Shown here: positions 1 to 7,611 of the stretch, one piece after another
Position numbering within the stretch: the first letter of the stretch is position 1
Layout: each line of letters begins with the position of its first letter
Assembly (NCBI GenBank): GCA_017522945.1
Contig: JAFWXT010000092.1
Span: forward strand, 1 to 64,000
Direction: 5' to 3'
DNA from: Clostridia bacterium
GTDB lineage: Bacteria; Bacillota; Clostridia; Christensenellales; Borkfalkiaceae
Length of the DNA: 64,000 nucleotides
Made by a program: the position numbers and the translations under genes
Notes under the pieces: generated by a model
What the model was told of the DNA's origin: nothing
Database searches by the model: none
Seen by the model: only the letters and a program-made list of their open reading frames with translations

Positions 1-31
1 GATAATTTGTAAAGCAAAATTTTAACTTTTA

Positions 32-40
32 TGTGGATAA
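32..40 (-). promoter_or_regulatory. Single DnaA-box-like 9-mer
   Basis: The minus strand reads TTATCCACA, a perfect match to the classical DnaA box. Only one box is visible, so this is no evidence for an origin inside the window, although the rest of the window is origin-proximal by gene content. An isolated match can also arise by chance in AT-rich DNA. Confidence 0.35.
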
Positions 41-234
41 TCACAAAAAAAATATATATTTTTTTGCGTTTGTATGCTTTATAATCTAAATGAGAAAGAG
101 TGATTATTACAATTTGAGTGTGCAACCATTCTAATAAAACAAAAAAATAGCAAAGAAAAACTTCCTAATTATCGATTTAGTAAAAAATCTAAAAAGAAAA
201 TTAAGAAGTATAATAAAAAATTCAAATAAAAAAA

Positions 235-389
235 GAAAGAAGCGATTGCAATCCTGTTACCAGCGCAAAGTGCTCAGCCGAACTAAATCAGCGAATCTTC
301 TTTCTATTTAGTATTATAAACTAAAGGCAAACAAAAAGTCAACTGTTTTAAGGTTCTAATTTAAACGGAGAATACTCTCCGTTTTTTTA
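235..389 (+). ncRNA. Possible small structured RNA, unassigned
   Basis: Positions 1-632 hold no convincing protein gene. Within them, 235-246 (AGAAAGAAGCGATT-like arm) can pair with the AATCTTCTTTCT arm near 294-306, leaving a CG bulge. Inside lies a short hairpin AGCGC-AAA-GTGCT flanked by CTG and CAG, which also pair. An intrinsic terminator follows at 364-389. Stem, inner hairpin and terminator together suggest a small RNA, but I do not recognise its family. The SRP GGAAGGAAGC core and the tmRNA signatures are absent. A weak TATAAT at 80-85 could be its -10 box. Confidence 0.25.
364..389 (+). terminator. Intrinsic terminator
   Basis: Perfect 8-bp stem AACGGAGA / TCTCCGTT with an ATAC loop, followed by a run of seven T. 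It ends whatever is transcribed from the first 360 bases, possibly the structured RNA. Confidence 0.7.
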
Positions 390-526
390 TTCTCCTTTAA
401 TGATAGTAAATTTAAGTTTAACAATATCAACTTCGTTAAGGTAATTGCGACAAGCAAAAACTTTAGTTTTGTTTAAAAAATAATCTTGGGCAAGAATTTT
501 ATTTAACCTCTTAGCCCACCCTATCG

Positions 527-554
527 TTGACAAATTTGCAAATATTGGTATAAT
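527..554 (+). promoter_or_regulatory. Sigma-A promoter for the aldo/keto reductase
   Basis: Perfect TTGACA at 527-532 and perfect TATAAT at 549-554 with a 16-bp spacer, about 80 bases before the 633 start codon. Confidence 0.7.
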
Positions 555-632
555 TAAATAGTAAACTGCTTACACGTCTTTGTTGCGCCTGCTTGCAAAA
601 AGCCGTTTAACAAAAAACACAGGAGTTATTTT

Positions 633-1748
633 ATGTTTAACGAAGTAAAAAAGAATTTTGGGTTTGGCTGTATGAGATTGCCAATGAATGGCGATGAAGT
701 TAACACAAAAGAATTTTCTTTAATGGTTGATAATTTTATTGAGCAAGGTTTTAATTATTTTGATACGGCGCACGGCTATTTGGATGGAAAAAGCGAATTG
801 GCCCTTAAAGAATGCCTAACTTCACGCTATCCACGCGAAACATATATTTTAACCAATAAGCTAAGCGGTTGGCACTTTGAAAAAGAAGAAGATATTATTC
901 CGCTTTTCAATTCTCAACTAAAAGCGTGTGGGGTTGATTATTTTGACTTTTATCTTATGCACGCTCAAAACGCTCAAAATTTTATAAAATACAAAGAGTG
1001 TAAAGCTTACGAAAAGGCTTTTGAGTTAAAACAACAAGGAAAGGTAAAACACGTTGGCCTCTCTTTCCACGATGCCGCCGAAGTTTTAGACGATATTTTA
1101 ACGCAATACCCCGAAGTTGAAGTTGTTCAAATTCAACTTAACTATCTCGACTGGGAAGACCCAACCATTCAATCAAGAAAATGCTACGAAGTTTGCGCTA
1201 AACACAATAAGCCAGTTATAGTTATGGAACCTGTAAAGGGTGGCAAACTTGCAAACTTTCCAGATGAAGTAAAAAATCTTTTTAATAGTGCAAATAACGG
1301 CTCGCCTGCAAGCTATGCTATTCGTTTTGCCGCAAGCCTTGAAAAGGTGTTTATGGTTCTTTCAGGTATGTCTAATTGCGAGCAAATGAACGATAATCTT
1401 TCTTATATGCGCGAATTTAAACCGCTTGAAAGCGCCGATTACGCACTTATAGACAATGTTATTAAAAAATTAGCCGAATTAAAAGTTATACAATGCACCG
1501 CTTGTAGATACTGCACCGAAAACTGTCCGCAAGGTATTTTAATACCCGATATGTTTGCTTGCTACAACAACAAAAAAGCGTATAACGACTGGAATGCCGA
1601 CCGATACTACGCCGAAACACTTTGCAAAAAAGGTGCAAAAGCAAGTGATTGCATAAAATGTGGAATTTGCGAAAGCGTATGTCCACAAAAACTAAAGGTA
1701 CGCGAACTTTTGGTTGAGGTTGCAAACACCTTTGAAAATAAAGAATAA
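633..1748 (+). CDS. Aldo/keto reductase with C-terminal ferredoxin-type [4Fe-4S] clusters
   Basis: 371 aa, complete. The N-terminal TIM-barrel part starts with GFGCMRLP and has the AKR active-site block FDTAHGY (catalytic Tyr about residue 49), then the TNK lysine region. The last 90 residues carry two cysteine clusters, CTACRYCTENCP and CIKCGICESVCP, typical of a 4Fe-4S ferredoxin domain. This architecture belongs to the common clostridial family of predicted oxidoreductases. Physiological substrates are mostly unknown; the clusters suggest electron transfer between ferredoxin or flavin partners and a carbonyl substrate. AGGAG lies seven bases before the ATG and a strong promoter is upstream, so it looks monocistronic. 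It ends before a bidirectional terminator. Confidence 0.9.
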   Translation: MFNEVKKNFGFGCMRLPMNGDEVNTKEFSLMVDNFIEQGFNYFDTAHGYLDGKSELALKECLTSRYPRETYILTNKLSGWHFEKEEDIIPLFNSQLKACGVDYFDFYLMHAQNAQNFIKYKECKAYEKAFELKQQGKVKHVGLSFHDAAEVLDDILTQYPEVEVVQIQLNYLDWEDPTIQSRKCYEVCAKHNKPVIVMEPVKGGKLANFPDEVKNLFNSANNGSPASYAIRFAASLEKVFMVLSGMSNCEQMNDNLSYMREFKPLESADYALIDNVIKKLAELKVIQCTACRYCTENCPQGILIPDMFACYNNKKAYNDWNADRYYAETLCKKGAKASDCIKCGICESVCPQKLKVRELLVEVANTFENKE

Positions 1749-1870
1749 AGGGCTTTGCTTTTTGTTATTGGCGCAAAACACGTTTATTCCTATAAAGATA
1801 GCCAATATTTATTTACTGCCTTATATCGAATATTAGGGCTTTAAAATAATTTCAATTTGATACAAATATA

Positions 1871-1910
1871 AAAAGTGCCGATATAACTTTGTTATCGGCA
1901 CTTTTGTTTT
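1871..1910. terminator. Bidirectional terminator
   Basis: 13-bp perfect stem AAAAGTGCCGATA / TATCGGCACTTTT with T-rich flanks on both strands, between the convergent aldo/keto reductase (+) and TIGR04076 gene (-). The same stem recurs at 8428-8462. Confidence 0.85.
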
Positions 1911-1912
1911 AT

Positions 1913-2221
1913 TTAGTTTTCTTCAATTCGTTCTAATAAAAAGCTTACGGGACGAAATCCGTCGTTACAAGAGATAAGCGCAGAATAAGGGTTTTTCATC
2001 CATCCATCGTAAAAATTACCGCCACCTTCGGCAAGCTCTTTTACAAAAGAATAAACGCTTTCCCACGCGCTTTTACAAAATCCTTCAGGACAAAGCGCAT
2101 TAACACTTATAAATTCTTTACCTATTTTTATATCGCATGCATGCTCAATGGGGTTTTCATATTTTTCAATTAATTCATGATGCACAACCCTTTTTATAGG
2201 GGTTATTTTTACTTTATACAT
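1913..2221 (-). CDS. TIGR04076-family protein
   Basis: 102 aa. The start MYKVKITPIKRVVHHELIEKY and the later NALCPEGFCKSAWESVY cysteine segment match the TIGR04076 family of small cytosolic proteins of unknown function. The conserved cysteines suggest a metal or redox site; this is inference. The ATG lies inside the last codons of the upstream gene (13-base overlap), with AGGA about eight bases before it, so it is translationally coupled. It is the last gene of the yabP-to-TIGR04076 minus-strand operon and ends at a strong terminator. No enzymatic role can be assigned. Confidence 0.75.
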   Translation of the reverse strand: MYKVKITPIKRVVHHELIEKYENPIEHACDIKIGKEFISVNALCPEGFCKSAWESVYSFVKELAEGGGNFYDGWMKNPYSALISCNDGFRPVSFLLERIEEN

Positions 2222-3051
2222 TTTTTTATTCCTGCAGTTTTTAAAAAGTTTTCGCTATCGTATGGCGGAACGATTATAAAATAATCTACCCCATCAGTAT
2301 TAAAATGCACCTTTACGCAGTTTTTAACGCTAAAAAGCCCCACTGCCGTTATTTGTACACCATAAGGTTTCATTTGTTTATCGCTAATTGGTATATTTTT
2401 ATTCCAATTATTAAAAGTTACAGCCTTTTTTATAATTTCGTAGCCCTTAAAATCACTCTTTTTAATGCCGTAAACGGTAGATAAATCGCCAAGCATTAAA
2501 TATTCGCCCGATGAAAATAAATGAACGGAAGTATTTACGTAATTAAAAGCCTTAACCGCAGGCTTTAATTCACCCTTTTTGTTTTCATAAACACTAAAAA
2601 ATATATCACATTCGCTTGCTTTTTCGGGAATTTGTAAATTTTTTACACACTCGTCGTAAATGCTTTCGCCATTTTTAATGGTATCTAAATATTCTTGGTC
2701 GTTAACCACCTTTTTTTCGCGAATTTTTTTAATAATCAATAATACCGTTCCCGCTAAGGTAAACGCAACGCCAAAAATAAAAATTACTAATCCGTTGTTA
2801 AATGCCACGCTTAAATCACTTTGTTTAGCAAGAGATGCAAAGAAGATAACAAGTAAAAAAAGCCCAATCATTAAAGACAAATACCTAATTATTACCAAAA
2901 AATCAGGCTCTTTAACGCGATTTTCATACTCGCTTACCTTTTCGGTAAAATTCTTTTGCTTTTGCGCTAATTGTTCACTTAATTTACGCACTACGAATTT
3001 TTCACTTTCGCTACTTCCGTTTGTAATATCTACTGCAAAAAGTTCTTTCAT
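2209..3051 (-). CDS. Hypothetical protein with two membrane segments
   Basis: 280 aa, family not recognised. An N-terminal 45-residue helical, charged stretch is followed by two hydrophobic segments (about residues 53-76 and 85-108), a basic KKIREKK stop-transfer and a C-terminal domain of about 170 residues that looks alpha/beta and cytosolic. No signal peptide or catalytic motif is visible. It sits 26 bases after the M50-like peptidase and overlaps the TIGR04076 gene, so it belongs to the same operon. A membrane-tethered accessory of the peptidase is one guess, from proximity only. Confidence 0.7.
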   Translation of the reverse strand: MKELFAVDITNGSSESEKFVVRKLSEQLAQKQKNFTEKVSEYENRVKEPDFLVIIRYLSLMIGLFLLVIFFASLAKQSDLSVAFNNGLVIFIFGVAFTLAGTVLLIIKKIREKKVVNDQEYLDTIKNGESIYDECVKNLQIPEKASECDIFFSVYENKKGELKPAVKAFNYVNTSVHLFSSGEYLMLGDLSTVYGIKKSDFKGYEIIKKAVTFNNWNKNIPISDKQMKPYGVQITAVGLFSVKNCVKVHFNTDGVDYFIIVPPYDSENFLKTAGIKKCIK

Positions 3052-3077
3052 TTTTTTCCTTATATGTAAAACTGCTT

Positions 3078-4109
3078 TTAGTTGTGTTCTTCACTAAACT
3101 GTTTTAAACGCTTTTCATATTCCTTAACGAATTTCGTGCTAGACCTTAGCATTCTTTGGTAACTTTTATCTAAGGTTTGTGCCCAATTTTTGTCGCCGTT
3201 AAATCTTCTATATTCCCGATGAGCCCTAACAGTAGCTATATCGCTGTTAACACCCATAAAAAAGTCTTCTGCCAAATTTTTATTTTGTTCGCTTATATTT
3301 CCGTTTAAGCATTCGCTATAAATAATTTCGGGAAAAATAAGTGCGTATTCTTGGTCGGTAAACTGTAAAATGTTAGCCGATAAGTCGATTAACAGTTCAT
3401 TCGCGCGTTTAAACTTTTCCCTTATTACAAGATGCTTATAGTAATAAATACGGGCAAGAGGCTGAGTTGAATGCTCTAAAATTGAAGGACAAGAAGGAAT
3501 TATACCCTTTGCAATTTGCCTTTCTTGGTGCATAATTTCAACCAAAACGTCGGCATAATCGCTAGAAGAAAAAATCAAATATCCGTCCGAAGTTTTGTCA
3601 AAAGTTAAGCAGTTTACAACCAATAAATAGGTTGCAGGTAAAATTGCCACGCTCACCAAACAAAAAGCAACGGGATTATCAATACAAAGCACAAAAACAA
3701 CGCTTAAAACAACGAATATTAACGAAAAGAGCAATCCACCAAAGGCGGTTGACTGTAATTTTGCTTTAGTCATTTCCCTACAAGGTAAAAACACGCTTTC
3801 GCCCGCATTTTCACCACAAAAAGTAAAAAATTTAACTTTTTTGCTTGGTTTTGTAAAATCTATAGAAAACAACCCAAAATTTACGTAGTTTACCGTTAGC
3901 CCATTTTTCTTTGCAAAGATTAAATGCCCAAGTTCATGCAAAAATAATGCTATAAAATAATTTATTACCACCCCAACAAGCGAACAAAGTATAACAACCC
4001 ATACTTTTGCTTTTAAAAGGTTTATCGCGTATATATCAAAGGCAACCAAAAGACCCAACCAAACTACGATAAGTATTAAATTGATAAAAAAGGTTTTTTT
4101 AGTTTTCAT
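3078..4109 (-). CDS. Site-2-protease-like M50 family membrane metallopeptidase
   Basis: 343 aa. Two hydrophobic segments (about 7-30 and 36-57) lead into HELGH at residues 58-62, the zinc-binding motif of M50 peptidases. Two more membrane segments (about 120-143 and 147-168) precede KTSDG (D175), a plausible third zinc ligand in place of the usual NPxPxLDG. A soluble 165-residue C-terminal domain without recognised motifs follows. In this family, cleavage occurs within or near the membrane on transmembrane substrates. It lies five bases after the ppx-like gene, in the operon headed by yabP-yabQ-divIC; SpoIVFB, the pro-sigma-K protease, is also M50, but the C-terminal domain differs. Substrate unknown. 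Confidence 0.75.
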   Translation of the reverse strand: MKTKKTFFINLILIVVWLGLLVAFDIYAINLLKAKVWVVILCSLVGVVINYFIALFLHELGHLIFAKKNGLTVNYVNFGLFSIDFTKPSKKVKFFTFCGENAGESVFLPCREMTKAKLQSTAFGGLLFSLIFVVLSVVFVLCIDNPVAFCLVSVAILPATYLLVVNCLTFDKTSDGYLIFSSSDYADVLVEIMHQERQIAKGIIPSCPSILEHSTQPLARIYYYKHLVIREKFKRANELLIDLSANILQFTDQEYALIFPEIIYSECLNGNISEQNKNLAEDFFMGVNSDIATVRAHREYRRFNGDKNWAQTLDKSYQRMLRSSTKFVKEYEKRLKQFSEEHN

Positions 4110-4114
4110 AAGCT

Positions 4115-4996
4115 TTATATTTTTCCGTTTTGTTCAAGCCATAAATAATAGCCTTCCAAATTATCATCTTCAGTTAAAATAATTTTAGTTACACAAAGTT
4201 TATTAAGTAACCAGGCAAGAATTAGAGTTCCCGAGTGAATAACGTTAGCGCGCAAGTTATCAATTAAAAATTCTGCCGATATTTGTTTGCTATCCATTGA
4301 ATAAAACTTTTTTGCAAGCTCAAATAAATAATTATTATCAACAACTATTCCGTTAGTCGCCTCGCGATTATAACTTTTAAGCCCGCTTTTAATAAAAGCA
4401 ACGCTATTGGCGCTTCCACCTATGCCGTAAACTTCGCCAATTTCCTTTGGAATTTTATCAAATTCTTTTTCAATTTGTTTAGTTAAAAACTCGTAGGCTA
4501 AAGAAAAATCCTTGCCACACTTATCAGTTAACGAAACAGCTCCAACCTGCATTGAATGTGCGTAAATAACTTTTTCATCAAAAGAGCAAACTACTTCACT
4601 CGATGCCCCGCCAACGTCGATTATACAACCACTTTTCCCCTTTAAAGCACCTAAAACTCCCATTTTACCTTCGTTTTCACCAGATAAAACGTCTAATTTT
4701 TCGCCGTATTTGCTATTGAATTTAGAAATAAAATCTTCTTTATTTTTAGCGTTTCTTACCGCAGCGGTAGCAAATGCAAAAACCTTTGCCTTATGTTCAC
4801 GCGCTAAACTAAATAATAAGTCAAGCCCTTCAAAAGTACGCAAAACAGAAGCTTCGTTCAAACACCCATTTTGTGCGTTTTTTGCAAGTTGAGTGGTTAT
4901 AACCCTTCTTAAAAAAACTTTTCCGTTACAAGAAATGCGTTCTCGAACGGAATTACTGCCTATATCTATAATTGCTATATTTTGATTATTTTTCAT
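4115..4996 (-). CDS. Ppx/GppA-family phosphatase
   Basis: 293 aa. The N-terminal IAIIDIGSNSVR is the phosphate-1 loop of the ASKHA fold, AFATAAVRNAKN is the ATxAxRxAxN family block and IIDVGGASSEVV is the phosphate-2 loop. Length corresponds to the two-lobed core without the extra C-terminal HD domain of long exopolyphosphatases. Expected activity is hydrolysis of polyphosphate or pppGpp. A ppx-like gene next to divIC is common in Clostridia. It lies 67 bases after divIC and five before the M50 peptidase. Confidence 0.88.
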   Translation of the reverse strand: MKNNQNIAIIDIGSNSVRERISCNGKVFLRRVITTQLAKNAQNGCLNEASVLRTFEGLDLLFSLAREHKAKVFAFATAAVRNAKNKEDFISKFNSKYGEKLDVLSGENEGKMGVLGALKGKSGCIIDVGGASSEVVCSFDEKVIYAHSMQVGAVSLTDKCGKDFSLAYEFLTKQIEKEFDKIPKEIGEVYGIGGSANSVAFIKSGLKSYNREATNGIVVDNNYLFELAKKFYSMDSKQISAEFLIDNLRANVIHSGTLILAWLLNKLCVTKIILTEDDNLEGYYLWLEQNGKI

Positions 4997-5063
4997 AACT
5001 TTTAAAGTTTTTAAAACCGTTAACGGTATAAATTAAACGCGACAAAAGAGCGCAACCAATCAT

Positions 5064-5327
5064 TTACTTATCGTTTTCGTATAAGTATCCTAATTCGTTA
5101 GCGCGTTCAGTAATTTTCCATTCGCAAAGCCATAAATCGATACTATCTTGCGTTTGTTCTTTTTGTTCTTCCAAAACGCGAATTTCCGTTTGTAACTGCT
5201 CGATTTTTGCCTTTTTTCCCTTTATCACGCCCATTTGATAAACCATTATGGAAACCAAAATGAAAAGTAGTATTACAGCGGTTGAAGTTATTGCCGCCTG
5301 TATTCTTCTTGCTTTTTCTTCTGTCAT
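5064..5327 (-). CDS. divIC: DivIC/FtsB-type septum formation initiator
   Basis: 87 aa with the typical layout of a short cytosolic N-terminus, one membrane helix (about 13-32), a coiled coil (about 36-62, KIEQLQTEIRVLEEQ) and a short tail containing ITERANELGYLYENDK. Family members form the DivIB-FtsL-DivIC complex of the divisome. The neighbours yabP and yabQ give the classical Bacillus/Clostridium order, which supports the symbol. Its ATG follows a TAA that is out of frame with the overlapping yabQ reading frame; see the note there. Confidence 0.88.
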   Translation of the reverse strand: MTEEKARRIQAAITSTAVILLFILVSIMVYQMGVIKGKKAKIEQLQTEIRVLEEQKEQTQDSIDLWLCEWKITERANELGYLYENDK

Positions 5328-5670
5328 TTAGTTTTTTTCTCCACAGTATAAATGCTTTACTTGCTTTATTATACAACTTTTTTAATAATATTGCAATACT
5401 TTTACCTAATGTTTTTTTATATATATAAAAACCAAGCAAACAAATTATGCCCATATAAGCGCGAAATTCACCCAAAGCATACGCATTTTTTAAAAAAACA
5501 AACGTAATAGTAAGAAAAACAAATTCTAAAAAGGAGCAAATATCTTTTATAACCCTAATTTTAGATAAATAACCCAAAGCAAAAAAGGGCGCGAGAACAA
5601 CGCCCGATAAATAACCGAATGAAAAACAAAGAATAATTTGTATAGGCTGAGTTTGTACTGCAAAAATCAT
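5143..5670 (-). CDS. yabQ: YabQ-like spore cortex membrane protein, reading frame runs into divIC
   Basis: The first 115 residues are strongly hydrophobic with about four membrane segments and sit exactly between yabP (ATGA overlap) and divIC, the position of yabQ. YabQ is a sporulation membrane protein needed for spore cortex synthesis. The frame continues 60 codons into divIC, where the translation (RRKSKKNTGGNNFNRC and onward) looks like a shadow of divIC. At 5332-5338 the coding strand has seven A. With six A the frame would read LWRKN-stop, the TAA abutting the divIC ATG. So this is a genuine long overlap, a homopolymer indel, or slippage. The product is either 175 aa as read or about 116 aa. 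Confidence 0.7.
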   Translation of the reverse strand: MIFAVQTQPIQIILCFSFGYLSGVVLAPFFALGYLSKIRVIKDICSFLEFVFLTITFVFLKNAYALGEFRAYMGIICLLGFYIYKKTLGKSIAILLKKLYNKASKAFILWRKKLNDRRKSKKNTGGNNFNRCNTTFHFGFHNGLSNGRDKGKKGKNRAVTNGNSRFGRTKRTNAR

Positions 5671-5927
5671 TTTAATAATTTTTTAATTAGCGAGCCTTTT
5701 TTATAGCCGTATTTTACTTCCAAAACCACTCCTTCGGCAACAAAGGTTGCATTTTGCTTAGAAAATCCACCCATTTTTAAAGATTGTCCTATTACAGTTA
5801 ATTTTTTATCGTTAAAAAGTAATAATGAAATTTTTTCGTCGGTAACGCTTTCAACATCTCTAACAGCAGTAACGTATATTCTTTTTTGTCCGTCGATTTG
5901 AACGGTATGCAAGTTTTTATCGTCCAT
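5667..5927 (-). CDS. yabP: Sporulation protein YabP
   Basis: 86 aa from the ATG at 5927 (MDDKNLHTVQIDGQ). A GTG at 5942 is in frame, but the AGGTGG ribosome binding site overlaps it and is correctly spaced for 5927. The small beta-rich domain with VTAVRDVESVTDEKISLLLFNDKKLTVIGQSLKM is typical of YabP/YqfC, which takes part in spore coat or cortex formation. It heads the minus-strand operon and overlaps yabQ by ATGA. A sigma-E-like promoter lies at 5962-5989. Confidence 0.82.
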   Translation of the reverse strand: MDDKNLHTVQIDGQKRIYVTAVRDVESVTDEKISLLLFNDKKLTVIGQSLKMGGFSKQNATFVAEGVVLEVKYGYKKGSLIKKLLK

Positions 5928-5961
5928 TTTTTTTGTAACCACCTAAATTAGTAATCAGTTC

Positions 5962-5989
5962 ATTATATGTAAAAAGATGATAAAAATAT
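5962..5989 (-). promoter_or_regulatory. Candidate sigma-E (sporulation) promoter for yabP
   Basis: On the minus strand ATA (5987-5989) is separated by 17 bases from CATATAAT (5962-5969), fitting the sigma-E -10 pattern CATAnnnT. The same segment contains TATAAT, so a vegetative -10 reading is also possible, which would suit divIC and ppx. Confidence 0.45.
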
Positions 5990-6093
5990 AACGAAAAAGA
6001 CAGCTCAAAAGGTATAAAAGCATAAAAAAATGAAAAAAATTGAATGTAAACGGTAAATTTTTGTTAAATAAGCCAAAAAAACAGTTTTTTTCA

Positions 6094-6122
6094 TTTACAA
6101 TAGTTTTAATTTATGTTATAAT
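6094..6122 (+). promoter_or_regulatory. Sigma-A promoter for the CNNM transporter gene
   Basis: TTTACA at 6094-6099 and perfect TATAAT at 6117-6122 with a 17-bp spacer, about 60 bases before the start codon. Confidence 0.75.
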
Positions 6123-6183
6123 GTAAAAACTATTATTTATTTTTTACCCCAATTAAAAAAAAGGGGTGCAAAAGGAGAAAAAA

Positions 6184-7485
6184 ATGGATTCTGACGAACC
6201 TGAACCTGATAGTATTACGCTGTATATAATAATCAGCATAATATTAGTCATTCTATCTGCATTCTTTTCGGCTACCGAAACAGCCTTTTCTGCCGTAAAT
6301 AAAACTCGTTTACGTGTAAGAGTTCAAGAAGGGCAAAAAGGTGCGCAAAACGCTCTTGACCTTGCCGAAAATTTTGACAAATTAGTTTCAACGATTTTAG
6401 TGGGTAACAACATCGTTAACATCACGCTTGCAACCGTTGCTCTTGCAATGTTTGAAAAGTTAATTGAAAACGGCAACCTTGCCGATACAATTTCAACCAT
6501 CGTTACTACCGTTGTTGTTTTAATTTTTGGCGAAATCGTGCCAAAAATGGTTGCTAAAGAAAAAAGCGAAGGTGCTTGTATTTTGCTTTCTTACCCAATA
6601 AAATTCTTTATGTTTATTCTAACCCCGATTACAATAATTTTTTCGGGCTTAAAGGTTTTACTTCGCAAAATATTTAAATTCCAAGGCGAAGAAAAAATTA
6701 CTGAAGAAGAATTATTAACAATCGTTGAAGAAGCTCAAGAAGACGGTGCGCTTGACGAAAGCGAAACAAAACTTATTTCAAGTTCAATCGAATTTGACGA
6801 CGTTTTGGTTGAAGATATTTTAGTTCCACGAGTTGGCGTTATAGCCGTTTCACTCGATATGTCGATGGATGAGATTAAAAAGCTTTTCTTAGAGCATAAC
6901 TTCTCGCGTATGCCTGTTTATAACGGCACTATAGACTCAATCGTTGGAATGATACATAATATTGACTTTTTTGCCGCTTTAGAGCGTGGCGAAACTTCAA
7001 TTAAAAACGTAATCTCACCAACAGCGTATGCAACCGAACACATGAAGATTTCTACGCTACTTAAAAGTATGCAAAAACAAAAGGTGCATATGGCAATCGT
7101 TGTTGATGAATACGGTGGAACGCTTGGTATTGCAACTTTAGAAGATATTTTAGAAGAACTCGTTGGCGAAATTTGGGACGAGCACGACGAAATTATTAAC
7201 TATTTTAACAAAATCGACGACGTTACTTATATGGTTGACGGCAGAGCCGAACTTGATAAGTTCTTCACTCTTTTCGACCTTGAAGGTGACGAAGAAGAGT
7301 TTGAATCTCAAACGGTTAGCGGTTGGGTAATCGAAAAGACAGGAACTTTCCCTAAAAAGTTTGATAGCTTTGATTATAAAAACCTAACCATTATAACCAA
7401 CAAAATTACTCAACGCCGAGTTTTAGACGTTAAAGTAGTTATTAACCCAACTGAAGAAAACGGGGAATCATCAAAAGAAAATTAA
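6184..7485 (+). CDS. CNNM/CorC (hemolysin C-type) membrane protein with CBS pair
   Basis: 433 aa. I place the start at the ATG of MDSDEPEPDS because AAAGGAG ends seven bases before it; the in-frame GTG at 6166 overlaps that site. Order: an N-terminal CNNM (DUF21) domain with about four membrane helices containing FFSATETAFSAVNKTRLR, the EEELLTIVEEAQEDGALDE linker, a CBS pair (residues about 205-330; VPRVGVIAVSLD, HMAIVVDEYGGTLGIATLEDILEELVGEI) and a CorC_HlyC domain. CNNM proteins transport or regulate divalent cations, chiefly Mg2+. Monocistronic with its own promoter and terminator. Confidence 0.93.
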   Translation: MDSDEPEPDSITLYIIISIILVILSAFFSATETAFSAVNKTRLRVRVQEGQKGAQNALDLAENFDKLVSTILVGNNIVNITLATVALAMFEKLIENGNLADTISTIVTTVVVLIFGEIVPKMVAKEKSEGACILLSYPIKFFMFILTPITIIFSGLKVLLRKIFKFQGEEKITEEELLTIVEEAQEDGALDESETKLISSSIEFDDVLVEDILVPRVGVIAVSLDMSMDEIKKLFLEHNFSRMPVYNGTIDSIVGMIHNIDFFAALERGETSIKNVISPTAYATEHMKISTLLKSMQKQKVHMAIVVDEYGGTLGIATLEDILEELVGEIWDEHDEIINYFNKIDDVTYMVDGRAELDKFFTLFDLEGDEEEFESQTVSGWVIEKTGTFPKKFDSFDYKNLTIITNKITQRRVLDVKVVINPTEENGESSKEN

Positions 7486-7494
7486 TTACTAAAG

Positions 7495-7535
7495 AAATAG
7501 CAAGTGGATAATTATGCCCTTGCTATTTATTTTTT
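7495..7535 (+). terminator. Intrinsic terminator of the CNNM gene
   Basis: 10-bp stem AAATAGCAAG / CTTGCTATTT (7495-7504 and 7519-7528) followed by a T-rich tract. Confidence 0.75.
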
Positions 7536-7611
7536 CACTTTACAACACTTATTTTTTTAATAAGACGAATAACGCTTATTTTTTTAAAGCTTAATAAGTA
7601 AAGGAGTATTT

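Noticed and set aside
130-229. Short basic reading frame ending in KKYNKKFK
   Set aside because: No start codon with ribosome site; composition follows the poly-A bias of the region.
235-330. SRP RNA or tmRNA
   Set aside because: The GGAAGGAAGC SRP core and tmRNA tag/tRNA-like ends are absent.
1-632. Replication origin
   Set aside because: Only one DnaA box and no dnaA/dnaN/rpmH genes; origin proximity is inferred from parS and gene order instead.
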